Shown: positions 1-5,819 of the stretch, one piece after another
How the letters are laid out: the number at the start of each line of letters is the position of its first letter
Numbering within the stretch: the stretch's first letter is position 1
Assembly (NCBI GenBank): GCA_033722675.1
Contig: JAWVYO010000115.1
Span: 1 to 6,829, forward strand
Origin: DATHYU01 sp033722675
GTDB lineage: Bacteria > Actinomycetota > Acidimicrobiia > Spongiisociales > UBA11373
DNA: 6,829 bases
Direction of reading: 5' to 3'
Translations under genes and position numbers: made by a program
The notes under the pieces: model-generated
Told to the model about the DNA's origin: nothing
The model's database searches: none
Seen by the model: the letters and a program-made list of their open reading frames with translations, nothing else

Positions 1-110
1 CCCCGGGGGGCCACCCCCCCCCACACCCGCCCCCACCCCGGCGCGCCCCCGGGGGGGGGGGCCGGGGGCGTCTGGTGTATCGCCCCCGGGGGGGGGGCCG
101 CGGGGGCCCC
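1..110. other. Low-complexity G/C homopolymer tract, probably a bad contig end
   Basis: The stretch consists mainly of runs of C and G, including an 11-G run at 51-61 and a 10-G run at 88-97. Both runs follow a block of C, giving two C5-G10-type blocks. The only A/T-containing island of note is around 71-80. Nothing else in the window resembles this; from about 112 onward the composition becomes that of ordinary GC-rich coding DNA. The likeliest reading is sequencing or assembly error at a contig edge, so no gene start or protein sequence here should be trusted. Confidence 0.75.
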
Positions 111-174
111 CCACGACGAGGTGCGCCGACGCGCGGCGGAGGCCGCTGCCGTGGTCGAGGCGGTTCGATCGTGA
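1..174 (+). CDS. Possible 3' end of an upstream gene (partial, product unknown)
   Basis: A frame open from the left edge ends at a TGA at 172-174. Its last residues, read from 112, are PHDEVRRRAAEAAAVVEAVRS, an Ala/Arg/Glu-rich helix-like tail typical of a real C-terminus. The stop overlaps the GTG start of the lactonase gene as GTGA, a usual arrangement for translationally coupled genes. Residues encoded before about position 110 are Pro/Gly runs made by the homopolymer tract and probably do not reflect the true protein. No domain can be recognised. It could equally be chance, because stop codons are rare in DNA this rich in G and C. Confidence 0.3.
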   Translation, partial: PRGATPPHTRPHPGAPPGGGAGGVWCIAPGGGAAGAPHDEVRRRAAEAAAVVEAVRS

Positions 175-1217
175 GCGCCACGTTCCTCGTCGGCAGCTAC
201 GGGCCCGCGGACGACCCCGGCGTGCACGCGGTCGAATGGGACGGCGGGGGCGGCCTGCGCGTCGTCGGCTCGCACGGTGGGATCGCCGATCCGTCGTACG
301 TCGCGGTCCATCCCGACCGTCGCACCTGCTACGTGGTGAGCGAGACGGGGCTGGGCTCCCACGGACGACACGGCGCCGTGCACGCCCTCCGGCTGGATCG
401 GTCCGACGGGAACGTCGTCTTCACCGACCTCGGGCATCGTTCCACCGAGGGGGACCATCCCTGCCATCTCGCCGTCGACCCCGACGGTCGCTGGGTCGTC
501 GCGGCGAACTACGGCTCCGGGAGCATCTCCGTGTTCCCGATCGGCCCCGACGGGTCGCTGGGCCCGATCGCCTCGTCCGCCCGCCACAGCGGATCGGGAC
601 CGCACCCCGGGCGCCAGGAGGGACCCCATGCCCACGCCACGGCGTTCTCGCCGGGCGGCGGCCACCTCGTCGCCGCCGATCTCGGCATCGACCGTCTCGT
701 CGTCTACCGGTTCGACGACGGTCACCTCGAGTCGCACGTCGGGATCGCCACCGAGCCCGGAGCCGGCCCGCGGCACCTCGTCTTCGTCGACGGTGCCACG
801 GTGCTCGTCGTCGAGGAGCTCGCCAACCGGCTCACCCGGTACCGGTGGGACGAGGCGAACGGCACCGCGACCGTCGTCGACTCCGCCTCGACCCTCCCGT
901 CGGACGCGCCGCCGTCCACGGCCGCCGAACTTCGTGTCCACGGCTCACGGGTCTTCGTCTCCAACCGCGGCCACGACAGCGTCGCCGTGTTCGGACTGGA
1001 CGGAACCCTCGGCCGGCGGGGGATCGGGCCCTGCGGCGGTTCGTGGCCGCGCGGCTTCGCCGTGGCGCCGGGCGGGGGCCATCTCGTCGTGGCCAACCGG
1101 CGCAGCGACCGGCTGGTCGTCGTGCCCGTGGCCGGTGACCTCCCGGGAGATCCGGTGGGCCACCTCGTCGTGTCCGAGCCGGCCTGCGTGGTGACCCTCG
1201 AGTCCGACCGCGGCTGA
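171..1217 (+). CDS. Lactonase-family seven-bladed beta-propeller protein (6-phosphogluconolactonase YbhE-like)
   Basis: The product is 348 residues, the usual size for the Lactonase (PF10282) family, whose characterised members hydrolyse 6-phosphogluconolactone; others act on other sugar lactones. Family signatures recur as propeller blades: PSYVAVHPDRRTCYVVSE (41-58), HPCHLAVDPDGRWVVAANYG (96-115), the GPHAHATAFSPGG segment (151-163) followed by LVAADLGIDRLVVYRF (166-181), GPRHLVFV (199-206), VFVSNRGHDSVAVF (261-274) and the WPRGFAVAPGG/LVVANRRSDRLVVV blade (292-319). It closes with the typical SEPACVV end (335-341). There is no signal peptide, so it is probably cytosolic. The GTG at 171 is chosen because homology-like sequence begins at once (ATFLVGSYG) and a GAGG lies at 157-160. 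A longer start at 75 would read into the G/C homopolymer tract. Its role beside a glucan locus is uncertain: it may serve oxidative glucose metabolism or belong to the preceding operon. True substrate unknown. Confidence 0.88.
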   Translation: MSATFLVGSYGPADDPGVHAVEWDGGGGLRVVGSHGGIADPSYVAVHPDRRTCYVVSETGLGSHGRHGAVHALRLDRSDGNVVFTDLGHRSTEGDHPCHLAVDPDGRWVVAANYGSGSISVFPIGPDGSLGPIASSARHSGSGPHPGRQEGPHAHATAFSPGGGHLVAADLGIDRLVVYRFDDGHLESHVGIATEPGAGPRHLVFVDGATVLVVEELANRLTRYRWDEANGTATVVDSASTLPSDAPPSTAAELRVHGSRVFVSNRGHDSVAVFGLDGTLGRRGIGPCGGSWPRGFAVAPGGGHLVVANRRSDRLVVVPVAGDLPGDPVGHLVVSEPACVVTLESDRG

Positions 1218-1226
1218 CGCTGCCGG

Positions 1227-1255
1227 TTGACGCCCGCCGATCCATCCCCTACGCT
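1227..1255 (+). promoter_or_regulatory. Sigma-70/HrdB-type promoter of the LacI-family gene
   Basis: TTGACG at 1227-1232 and TACGCT at 1250-1255 are separated by exactly 17 bases. This fits the actinobacterial housekeeping pattern TTGAC(A/G)-N17-TANNNT. Transcription would start near 1261-1263, about 38 bases before the regulator's start codon. The -35 box begins only nine bases after the lactonase stop, so the regulator has its own promoter although the upstream gene runs in the same direction. Confidence 0.7.
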
Positions 1256-1257
1256 CC

Positions 1258-1271
1258 TGAGAGCGCTCCCA
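1258..1271. promoter_or_regulatory. LacI-family operator, copy 1 (CelR/CebR-like)
   Basis: TGAGAGCGCTCCCA differs at one position from the operator known for Thermobifida CelR and Streptomyces CebR, TGGGAGCGCTCCCA. The CG-centred palindrome is typical of LacI-family sites. It begins two bases after the -10 box and covers the expected transcription start, so a bound repressor should block RNA polymerase. Binding by the adjacent regulator is inferred. Confidence 0.8.
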
Positions 1272-1285
1272 TGAGAGCGCTCCCA
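1272..1285. promoter_or_regulatory. LacI-family operator, copy 2 (exact tandem repeat of copy 1)
   Basis: The same 14 bases, TGAGAGCGCTCCCA, are repeated exactly and without a gap after copy 1. The site lies in the 5' leader and its last base is the first base of the ribosome-binding sequence (1285-1291). The two palindrome centres are 14 bp apart, somewhat more than one helical turn. Two dimers could bind only on different faces of the helix, or one could exclude the other. Confidence 0.75.
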
Positions 1286-1291
1286 GGGAGG
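1285..1291 (+). promoter_or_regulatory. Ribosome-binding site of the LacI-family gene
   Basis: AGGGAGG is a strong Shine-Dalgarno sequence. It stands 8 bases before GTG 1300 and 11 before ATG 1303. The spacing favours GTG, but both are in frame and differ by one residue only. Confidence 0.75.
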
Positions 1292-1299
1292 GACCACAC

Positions 1300-2334
1300 G
1301 TGATGGCGACGAGACTGAACCTCGAGGAGATCGGCAAACTCGCCGGTGTCTCGCGGTCCACCGTCTCCCGGGTGATCAACGGCGAATCCAATGTCAGTCC
1401 CGAGGCCCGGGCCCGGGTCGAGGCCGTGATCGCCGAGACCGGGTATCGCCCCCACGCCGCCGCCCGCTCCCTCGCCTCCAACCGCACCGGCGTCGTCGGG
1501 CTCGTCATCCCGAGCGCCGTGGCGACGCTGTTCGACGACCCGTATTTCGGCCGTCTGATCCTCGGCGTCTCGAACGCCACCCAACTCGCCGGCACGACGC
1601 TGTCGCTGTTCCTCTTCCGCGAGGAGTCCGAGGAGTCGGCCATCGGCTCCCGGGTGATCGGCCCCGGCCTCGTCGACGGACTCATCGTCACCGCCACCCG
1701 CATGGGCGACCCGCTCATCGACGAGCTCGTCGACGTCGGCATGCCCTTCGTCATCGTCGGTCGGCCCGACGACGGCCGCCCCGTCTTCTCGGTGGACGCC
1801 GACAACCGCGGCGGCGCCCGCTGCGCCGCCCTGCACCTGGCCTCCCACGGCTATCGGCGGGTCGGCATGATCTCGCCGCCCTCCAACACGACCGCAGGGG
1901 TCGACCGACGCGCCGGGTTCCTCGAAGGTGCGGCCGACGCCGACCTGGATGTCTCGGGCCTGCTCCACGAGGGGGACTGGTCGGAGGCCTCCGCCCACGC
2001 CGCGATGGCGCAGATGCTCGAATCGTCCTCCGTGGAGGCCGTGTTCGTCGGGTCGGACCGGATGGCCGTGGGAGCGCTCCGGGCGATCCGGGAGGCCGGT
2101 CTTCGTTGTCCCGAGGACGTCGCCGTCATCTCCTTCGACGGGTTGCTGCCTCCCTCGCAGACCATGCCCCGGCTCACCTCCGTCGCCCAGCCGGTCACCG
2201 ATGTCGGCGAGCGGGCCGCTGCGCTCTTGAACGCGGTCATCGAGGGCGAACTCACCACACCGGAACAGATCGTGCTCCCCACGGAGCTCGTGATCCGCGA
2301 GTCGTGCGGAACGACCGAGGGGAACTCGTCGTGA
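1300..2334 (+). CDS. LacI-family (CelR/CebR-like) transcriptional repressor
   Basis: The 344-residue product has standard LacI-family length and architecture. The N-terminal helix-turn-helix spans about residues 7-31 (NLEEIGKLAGVSRSTVSRVING), followed by the third helix and the hinge helix YRPHAAARSLAS (49-60), whose leucine would enter the minor groove at the operator centre. The remainder is a periplasmic-binding-protein-like sensor domain. It carries the FDDPYFGRLILGV segment (78-90), VDADNRGG followed by ALHLASHGYRRVGMI, and the conserved GSDRMAVGALRAIREAG and CPEDVAVISFDG stretches. Tandem operators at its promoter imply autorepression. Two further sites in the gap downstream imply control of the transporter-glucanase operon, giving a cebR-like layout. 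The inducer is not deducible from sequence; a beta-glucan oligosaccharide such as laminaribiose or cellobiose is inferred from context. No truncation or missing core element is seen. Confidence 0.93.
   Translation: MMATRLNLEEIGKLAGVSRSTVSRVINGESNVSPEARARVEAVIAETGYRPHAAARSLASNRTGVVGLVIPSAVATLFDDPYFGRLILGVSNATQLAGTTLSLFLFREESEESAIGSRVIGPGLVDGLIVTATRMGDPLIDELVDVGMPFVIVGRPDDGRPVFSVDADNRGGARCAALHLASHGYRRVGMISPPSNTTAGVDRRAGFLEGAADADLDVSGLLHEGDWSEASAHAAMAQMLESSSVEAVFVGSDRMAVGALRAIREAGLRCPEDVAVISFDGLLPPSQTMPRLTSVAQPVTDVGERAAALLNAVIEGELTTPEQIVLPTELVIRESCGTTEGNSS
2069..2082. promoter_or_regulatory. Operator-like palindrome inside the regulator gene (weak candidate)
   Basis: TGGGAGCGCTCCGG matches the CelR/CebR operator at 12 of 14 positions and retains the perfect central ten-base palindrome GGAGCGCTCC. 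It lies within codons for the conserved family motif VGALR, which can produce this string by codon choice alone. It might be an auxiliary operator or a roadblock site, but chance is equally plausible. Confidence 0.25.
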
Positions 2335-2364
2335 CCCTGCATCGTTCGAACGCCGACACGCGCC

Positions 2365-2378
2365 AGGGAGCGTTCCCG
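2365..2378. promoter_or_regulatory. LacI-family operator-like palindrome upstream of the transport operon (distal)
   Basis: AGGGAGCGTTCCCG shares 11 of 14 bases with the CelR/CebR operator, and its core GGGAGCGTTCCC departs from a perfect palindrome at one base pair. It sits in the 187-base gap between the regulator and the binding-protein gene. Its centre is 66 bp before the proximal site, close to a whole number of helical turns. It is probably a secondary, weaker site. Confidence 0.5.
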
Positions 2379-2430
2379 GGCTCGACGCCAGACTCCACGG
2401 TGTCCCGGACGCTGGCTCCTCCCGCGGGCC

Positions 2431-2444
2431 CGGGAGCGCTCCCA
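2431..2444. promoter_or_regulatory. LacI-family operator upstream of the transport operon (proximal)
   Basis: CGGGAGCGCTCCCA matches 13 of 14 bases of the CelR/CebR operator and contains the full 12-bp palindrome GGGAGCGCTCCC. It lies 77 bases before the binding-protein start codon. No convincing -35/-10 pair is visible in this gap. A poor -10 candidate, CAATCT at 2448-2453, has no -35 partner, so the exact relation of operator to promoter is unresolved. Together with the copies at 1258-1285 this joins the regulator and the transport operon in one regulon. Confidence 0.75.
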
Positions 2445-2504
2445 CACCAATCTTCACCGCCTCGTACACACGCAACCCACGCTCGAACCGAGCACAACCA
2501 AGGG

Positions 2505-2513
2505 AAAGGAAGG
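2505..2513 (+). promoter_or_regulatory. Ribosome-binding site of the substrate-binding protein gene
   Basis: AAAGGAAGG ends eight bases before ATG 2522, which is good spacing. An ATG at 2514 follows the purine run directly but opens only a three-codon frame that ends inside the start of the real gene, so 2522 is the start used. A small inverted repeat, GCTCG-AAC-CGAGC, lies at 2481-2493 just upstream. Confidence 0.75.
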
Positions 2514-2521
2514 ATGATCCG

Positions 2522-3964
2522 ATGAGGAGATTCCGACTGGTGGCCTTGCTCGCCGTGTTCGCGCTCGTCATCGCCGCGTGCGGCGATGACGATGCCGCCA
2601 CCACGACGCAAGCCACGACGGCCACGACGGCCGCTACGACCACGACCGCCGGCGACGGCGGCACCGACACGACGCAGGGCGAGTCGACGACGACCACGGC
2701 TGCGCCGACCACGACCGCCGCTGCGGGCCTGGAGGGCACCCTGAAGGTGCTGCTCCACCAGAACCCGCCGCTGGTCGAGTACATGGAAGGCTTCAACGAG
2801 CGCTTCGAAGCGGCCAACCCCGGCGTCGAGATCGAGATGGAGGTCGTCTCCGCGGCCGACCAGGCCACGGCGATCCAGACCCGGCTGACGGCCAACGAGG
2901 TCGACGTCGTCGACTTCTGCCCGGCCCCGTGCTCGGCGTTCTCGAACGCGATCCAGCCGTACATGACCGACGTCGACCCGCCGCTCTGGCAGCAGCTCAT
3001 CGAGGCCGGCCTCGTGGCCGACCTGACCGGTGAGGCCTTCGTGGCCAACTGGGACCAGACGGCCGTCGCCGATGCCGGCTCCTACGACGGCAGCGTCTAC
3101 GCCCTGCCCGCCGGCCGCGTGTCCTACAGCGGCATGTTCGTGAACCTCGACCTGCTCGCGGACAACGGCCTCGAGACGCCCACCACGTGGGACGCGCTCG
3201 TCGACGCCTGCGCCGTCCTCACGGCCTCCGGCAACTCGTGCATGACGGTCGGCGGCGCCGACGGTTGGCCCGTGTTCGTCGGCTCCTACGGCCTCCTCGG
3301 TGCGTTCTTCCCGGATCAGGAGGCGCTCGTCGAGGGCCTCTGGACCGGTGAGATCGAGTACACCGACGAGGAGATGCTCGAGCTGATGCGTCGGTACCAG
3401 ACGTACGCCACCGAGCTGCTCGAAGAGGGCGTCACCGGCATCGGTCACGATGCAGGCCCGGCCCGCTTCGCCGCCGGCGACGTCGCCTTCATGCCCACGG
3501 GCGTGTGGCAGGGCCCGGCCGTCGAGGCCGCCGAGCCCGGCTTCGACTGGACCTACGTGCCCTTCCCGGGCAGCAGCGACGAAGCCGACAACCAGTACCT
3601 GTTCGGCAAGTACGACATGAGCTGGATGATCGCCGAGAACGCGCCCAACAAGGACGCGGCCATGGCCTACGTCGCGGCGCTCTCGGACCCGGCCGAGTAC
3701 CAGACGTTCGTGGACGCGGTGGGCCTCCTGCCCACGCAGCCCACGGCCACGCTGGACAGCAAGCTCGGACAGGCGGTCGCTCCGCTCCTGGAGAACTACC
3801 GCGTCGGCATGGAGCAGGTCTGGGTGGCGCCCACCGGCGCCGGACAGTGGCACAACGCCGCGATGTTCGGCTCCTCGTGGTTCGCGCCGTTCAACGAGTT
3901 CACCGATCCCGAGAACCTCGCGCAGCAGGCGCAGGCGGATCTCGAGGCCGGACTGGACTCCTAG
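2522..3964 (+). CDS. ABC transporter sugar-binding lipoprotein (CUT1 family, SBP_bac_1/UgpB-like)
   Basis: The 480-residue product would capture oligosaccharides outside the membrane and deliver them to the two permeases encoded next. It starts with a lipoprotein signal peptide: MRRFR, a hydrophobic stretch (6-19) and the lipobox VIAAC with Cys20 as the lipidation site. A Thr/Ala-rich linker follows (about 26-68). The mature domain opens with the family pattern GTLKVLLHQNPPLVEYMEGFNER (72-94) and the usual PGVEIEMEVV strand (100-109). Later come AGRVSYSGMFVNLDLLADNG (197-216) and TTWDALVDAC (221-230), typical of family 1 binding proteins, then RFAAGDVAFMPTGVW (315-329). Four cysteines, C133/C137 and C230/C240, could form disulfides. 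The strong ribosome-binding site and first position in the operon suit the high level such proteins need. The ligand is not readable from sequence; the glucanase downstream suggests beta-1,3-glucan oligosaccharides. Confidence 0.92.
   Translation: MRRFRLVALLAVFALVIAACGDDDAATTTQATTATTAATTTTAGDGGTDTTQGESTTTTAAPTTTAAAGLEGTLKVLLHQNPPLVEYMEGFNERFEAANPGVEIEMEVVSAADQATAIQTRLTANEVDVVDFCPAPCSAFSNAIQPYMTDVDPPLWQQLIEAGLVADLTGEAFVANWDQTAVADAGSYDGSVYALPAGRVSYSGMFVNLDLLADNGLETPTTWDALVDACAVLTASGNSCMTVGGADGWPVFVGSYGLLGAFFPDQEALVEGLWTGEIEYTDEEMLELMRRYQTYATELLEEGVTGIGHDAGPARFAAGDVAFMPTGVWQGPAVEAAEPGFDWTYVPFPGSSDEADNQYLFGKYDMSWMIAENAPNKDAAMAYVAALSDPAEYQTFVDAVGLLPTQPTATLDSKLGQAVAPLLENYRVGMEQVWVAPTGAGQWHNAAMFGSSWFAPFNEFTDPENLAQQAQADLEAGLDS
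2597..2725 (+). repeat. Thr/Ala-rich linker-coding low-complexity tract in the binding protein
   Basis: Codons 26-68 consist largely of ACG and ACC threonine codons mixed with alanine codons, interrupted by a Gly/Asp patch (GDGGTDTTQGE). The tract links the lipidated cysteine to the folded domain and is probably an extended, possibly glycosylated spacer. Its repetitive codons make it prone to length change. Confidence 0.8.
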
Positions 3965-3988
3965 CCACCACCCCCCGACCCCCACGAA

Positions 3989-4000
3989 TAGGGTGCAGGA
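3989..4000 (+). promoter_or_regulatory. Poor ribosome-binding region of the first permease gene
   Basis: Two weak candidates precede ATG 4001: TAGGG at 3989-3993, spaced seven bases away, and AGGA at 3997-4000, which touches the start codon. Neither is as good as the sites of the binding-protein or glucanase genes. This fits lower synthesis of the membrane components relative to the binding protein. Confidence 0.45.
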
Positions 4001-4933
4001 ATGGCGCTGATCAGCAAGAACTACCCACTCGGCAGCAAGCGGGCCAGGTTCACCCCGCTGCTCCTGCTGCTGCCCGGGTTCTTCCTCTACCTGGCGATCG
4101 CCGTGGGACCGTCCCTGGCGACCAGCGTCTACTCGTTCACCGACGCCACCGGGCTGCGGGGGCTCCCCGTCAACTGGGTCGGCTTCGAGAACTACAGCGA
4201 ATTCCTCTTCGAGGGTGCCTCGTCACGCGACAACATCGACGCGCTGCAGCGGACCCTCATCTTCTCCTTCTTCGTCACGACCATCCAGTTCGGGCTCGGC
4301 CTCGTCCTCGCCCTGCTCCTGAACCGCCAACTCAAGGGTCGGAGCATCTTCCGCACCCTCTTCTTCATGCCCGTGATCCTCGGTGTCGTGATCCAGGGGC
4401 TCATGTGGAAGCTCTTCCTCTTGCCCCGCGGCGGACCGATGGCCAACATCTTCGGATTCTTCGGTCTCGAGTCCGAGTTCCTCGGCGGGGATCCCCAGCA
4501 GGCCTTCATCTGGGTGATCGTCGTCCAGATCTGGGCGAACGTCGGCATCACGATGGTGATCTTCATCGCCGGCATGCAGGCCATTCCCGAGGACCTCTAC
4601 CAGGCCGCCCGCATCGACGGCGCCGGCGGCTGGCAGCTCTTCAAGCACATCACGTGGCCCCAGCTCACCCCCGCCGTCAACACCAACTTCCTCCTGAACG
4701 TCATCGGCTCGCTCCAGGCGTGGACCCTGTTCCTCGTGCTGATCGGATACCGGCCCGGCACACAAGTGCTCGGGTACCTCGTCTTCGCCGAGGGCTTCGG
4801 CCAGACCGGCGGCGTCGGCAGCTTCCGCCAGGGGTTCGCAGCGGCCGCCTCCATCGTCCTGTTCCTCCTGGTGATGGTCCTGGGACTCACCGCCAACTGG
4901 TGGGTCACCCGACGCGAGAAGAAGTACCTCTGA
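4001..4933 (+). CDS. ABC sugar transporter permease, MalF/UgpA-type (CUT1)
   Basis: The 310-residue integral membrane protein is one half of the sugar channel. Hydrophobic segments at about 18-38, 85-108, 116-140, 168-192, 226-249 and 279-299 give the six spans expected for a UgpA-like subunit. The cytoplasmic EAA loop that docks the ATPase is clear: EDLYQAARIDGAGGWQLFKH (197-216) followed by ITWPQLTP. The stretch LKGRSIFRTLFFMPVILG (111-128) is also typical of the family. The gene lies 36 bases after the binding-protein gene and overlaps the next permease by one base, so all three are surely one transcription unit. Substrate is inferred from neighbours only. The usual start is kept because no better in-frame start exists upstream. 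Confidence 0.93.
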   Translation: MALISKNYPLGSKRARFTPLLLLLPGFFLYLAIAVGPSLATSVYSFTDATGLRGLPVNWVGFENYSEFLFEGASSRDNIDALQRTLIFSFFVTTIQFGLGLVLALLLNRQLKGRSIFRTLFFMPVILGVVIQGLMWKLFLLPRGGPMANIFGFFGLESEFLGGDPQQAFIWVIVVQIWANVGITMVIFIAGMQAIPEDLYQAARIDGAGGWQLFKHITWPQLTPAVNTNFLLNVIGSLQAWTLFLVLIGYRPGTQVLGYLVFAEGFGQTGGVGSFRQGFAAAASIVLFLLVMVLGLTANWWVTRREKKYL

Positions 4934-5799
4934 TGACCCTCGACACCGCACCCCACACGAACACCGTCCGGACGCCGAGCGCCACGCGGCGCACCCGGTG
5001 GGCGAACATCGGTTCCTACGTGATCCTGGGCATCTTCGCCCTGGCCTTCATCGGGCCGCTGCTCATGATCGTGTTGACCTCCTTCAAGACCCTGCCCGAG
5101 TTCTTCAAGGAGCCGGTCGGTCTGCCCGAGAGCTACGGCCTCGACAACTTCGTCCAGGCGTGGAGCCTGGCCAACTTCCCCCGCTTCATCATCAACTCGT
5201 TCATCTACACGGCGGCGGCGACGTCGATCATGGTGTTCACCTCGATCTTCGTGGCCTTCCCGATCGCCCGGGGCTACGTCAAGGGGGCCGGGGCACTCCT
5301 GACGCTGTACGTCATCGCCCTGTTCCTCCCGCCGGCGCTGATCCCCCAGTTCCAGCTGATCCTGAACCTCGGCCTCTTCAACACGCGGACCGGCTTCATC
5401 CTGCTGTTCGTGGTGAACCCGATCGCGATGATCATCCTCGTCAACTACATCAAGTCGATACCCCGCGAACTCGACGAGAGCGCTGCGGTCGACGGGTGCG
5501 GCTACTTCCGGTTCGTGTGGTCGATCATCCTGCCGCTCATCCGCCCGGCCGTCGCCACCGTCACCGTCCTGCACGCCATCGGTGTGTGGAACGAGATCAT
5601 CGCCCCGACCATCTACCTGACCGACTCCGATCTGTTCCCCATCACCAGGGGACTCATCGTCTTCCAGGGCGTCTACGGGAGCGACTGGCCCAAGCTGGCC
5701 GCCGCCGTCGTCATGCTGGCGATCCCGATGATCATCCTGTACCTGTTCCTGCAGCGCTACATCATCTCCGGCCTCACGGCCGGTTCGGTGAAGAGCTGA
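4933..5799 (+). CDS. ABC sugar transporter permease, MalG/UgpE-type (CUT1)
   Basis: The 288-residue product is the partner permease of the heterodimeric channel. It has a 25-residue polar N-terminus and hydrophobic spans at about 27-50, 88-110, 120-138, 153-171, 198-217 and 256-274. The EAA loop is RELDESAAVDGCGYFRFVWS (178-197) followed by IILPLIRP. The C-terminus QRYIISGLTAGSVK is the standard MalG-type ending. Its ATG shares the A of the preceding TGA stop (TGATGA), so translation is probably coupled and gives equal amounts of both subunits; only a weak purine-rich sequence precedes it. No ATP-hydrolysing subunit follows, so an MsmK-like shared ATPase encoded elsewhere is expected, as is common for CUT1 systems in actinobacteria. 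Confidence 0.93.
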   Translation: MTLDTAPHTNTVRTPSATRRTRWANIGSYVILGIFALAFIGPLLMIVLTSFKTLPEFFKEPVGLPESYGLDNFVQAWSLANFPRFIINSFIYTAAATSIMVFTSIFVAFPIARGYVKGAGALLTLYVIALFLPPALIPQFQLILNLGLFNTRTGFILLFVVNPIAMIILVNYIKSIPRELDESAAVDGCGYFRFVWSIILPLIRPAVATVTVLHAIGVWNEIIAPTIYLTDSDLFPITRGLIVFQGVYGSDWPKLAAAVVMLAIPMIILYLFLQRYIISGLTAGSVKS

Positions 5800-5806
5800 C
5801 CGACCC

Positions 5807-5813
5807 GAGGAGA
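5807..5813 (+). promoter_or_regulatory. Ribosome-binding site fixing the glucanase start
   Basis: GAGGAGA stands six bases before GTG 5820. This is the only start that gives a signal peptide with lipobox. The in-frame sequence further upstream is the out-of-frame shadow of the permease gene. Confidence 0.85.
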
Positions 5814-5819
5814 ACCACC

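Noticed and set aside
2421..2444. GC-rich inverted repeats after the regulator gene as an intrinsic terminator
   Set aside because: The palindromes leave almost no loop and no T-run follows. The operator reading explains them better.
2331..2525. A 64-codon frame starting at GTG 2331, overlapping the regulator stop as GTGA and ending in a TGA that overlaps the binding-protein start
   Set aside because: It has coupling-like overlaps at both ends, but no ribosome-binding site of its own. Its Ser/Pro/Thr/His-rich sequence shows no recognisable fold, and it runs through both operator palindromes. It is more probably untranslated regulatory DNA.
2514..2525. Three-codon mini-ORF ATG-ATC-CGA-TGA overlapping the binding-protein start, as in leader-peptide control
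   Set aside because: The purine-rich ribosome-binding sequence lies too close to this ATG and is well placed for ATG 2522. Such a short frame arises easily by chance.
2795..2808. GAGCGCTTC near the start of the binding-protein domain as a further operator
   Set aside because: Only 9 of 14 positions match, and the bases encode the ordinary family sequence NERFE.
1249..3048. Long minus-strand open frame of about 600 codons spanning the regulator and the start of the binding-protein gene
   Set aside because: Its translation is compositionally odd, has no domain, and lies antisense to two genes with clear family motifs. Long antisense frames are a by-product of high GC at third codon positions.
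5475..5488. GAGAGCGCTGCGG string in the second permease gene, resembling half of the operator
   Set aside because: It falls in codons of the conserved EAA loop (DESAAVDG), and the right half does not match the palindrome. This is chance similarity.
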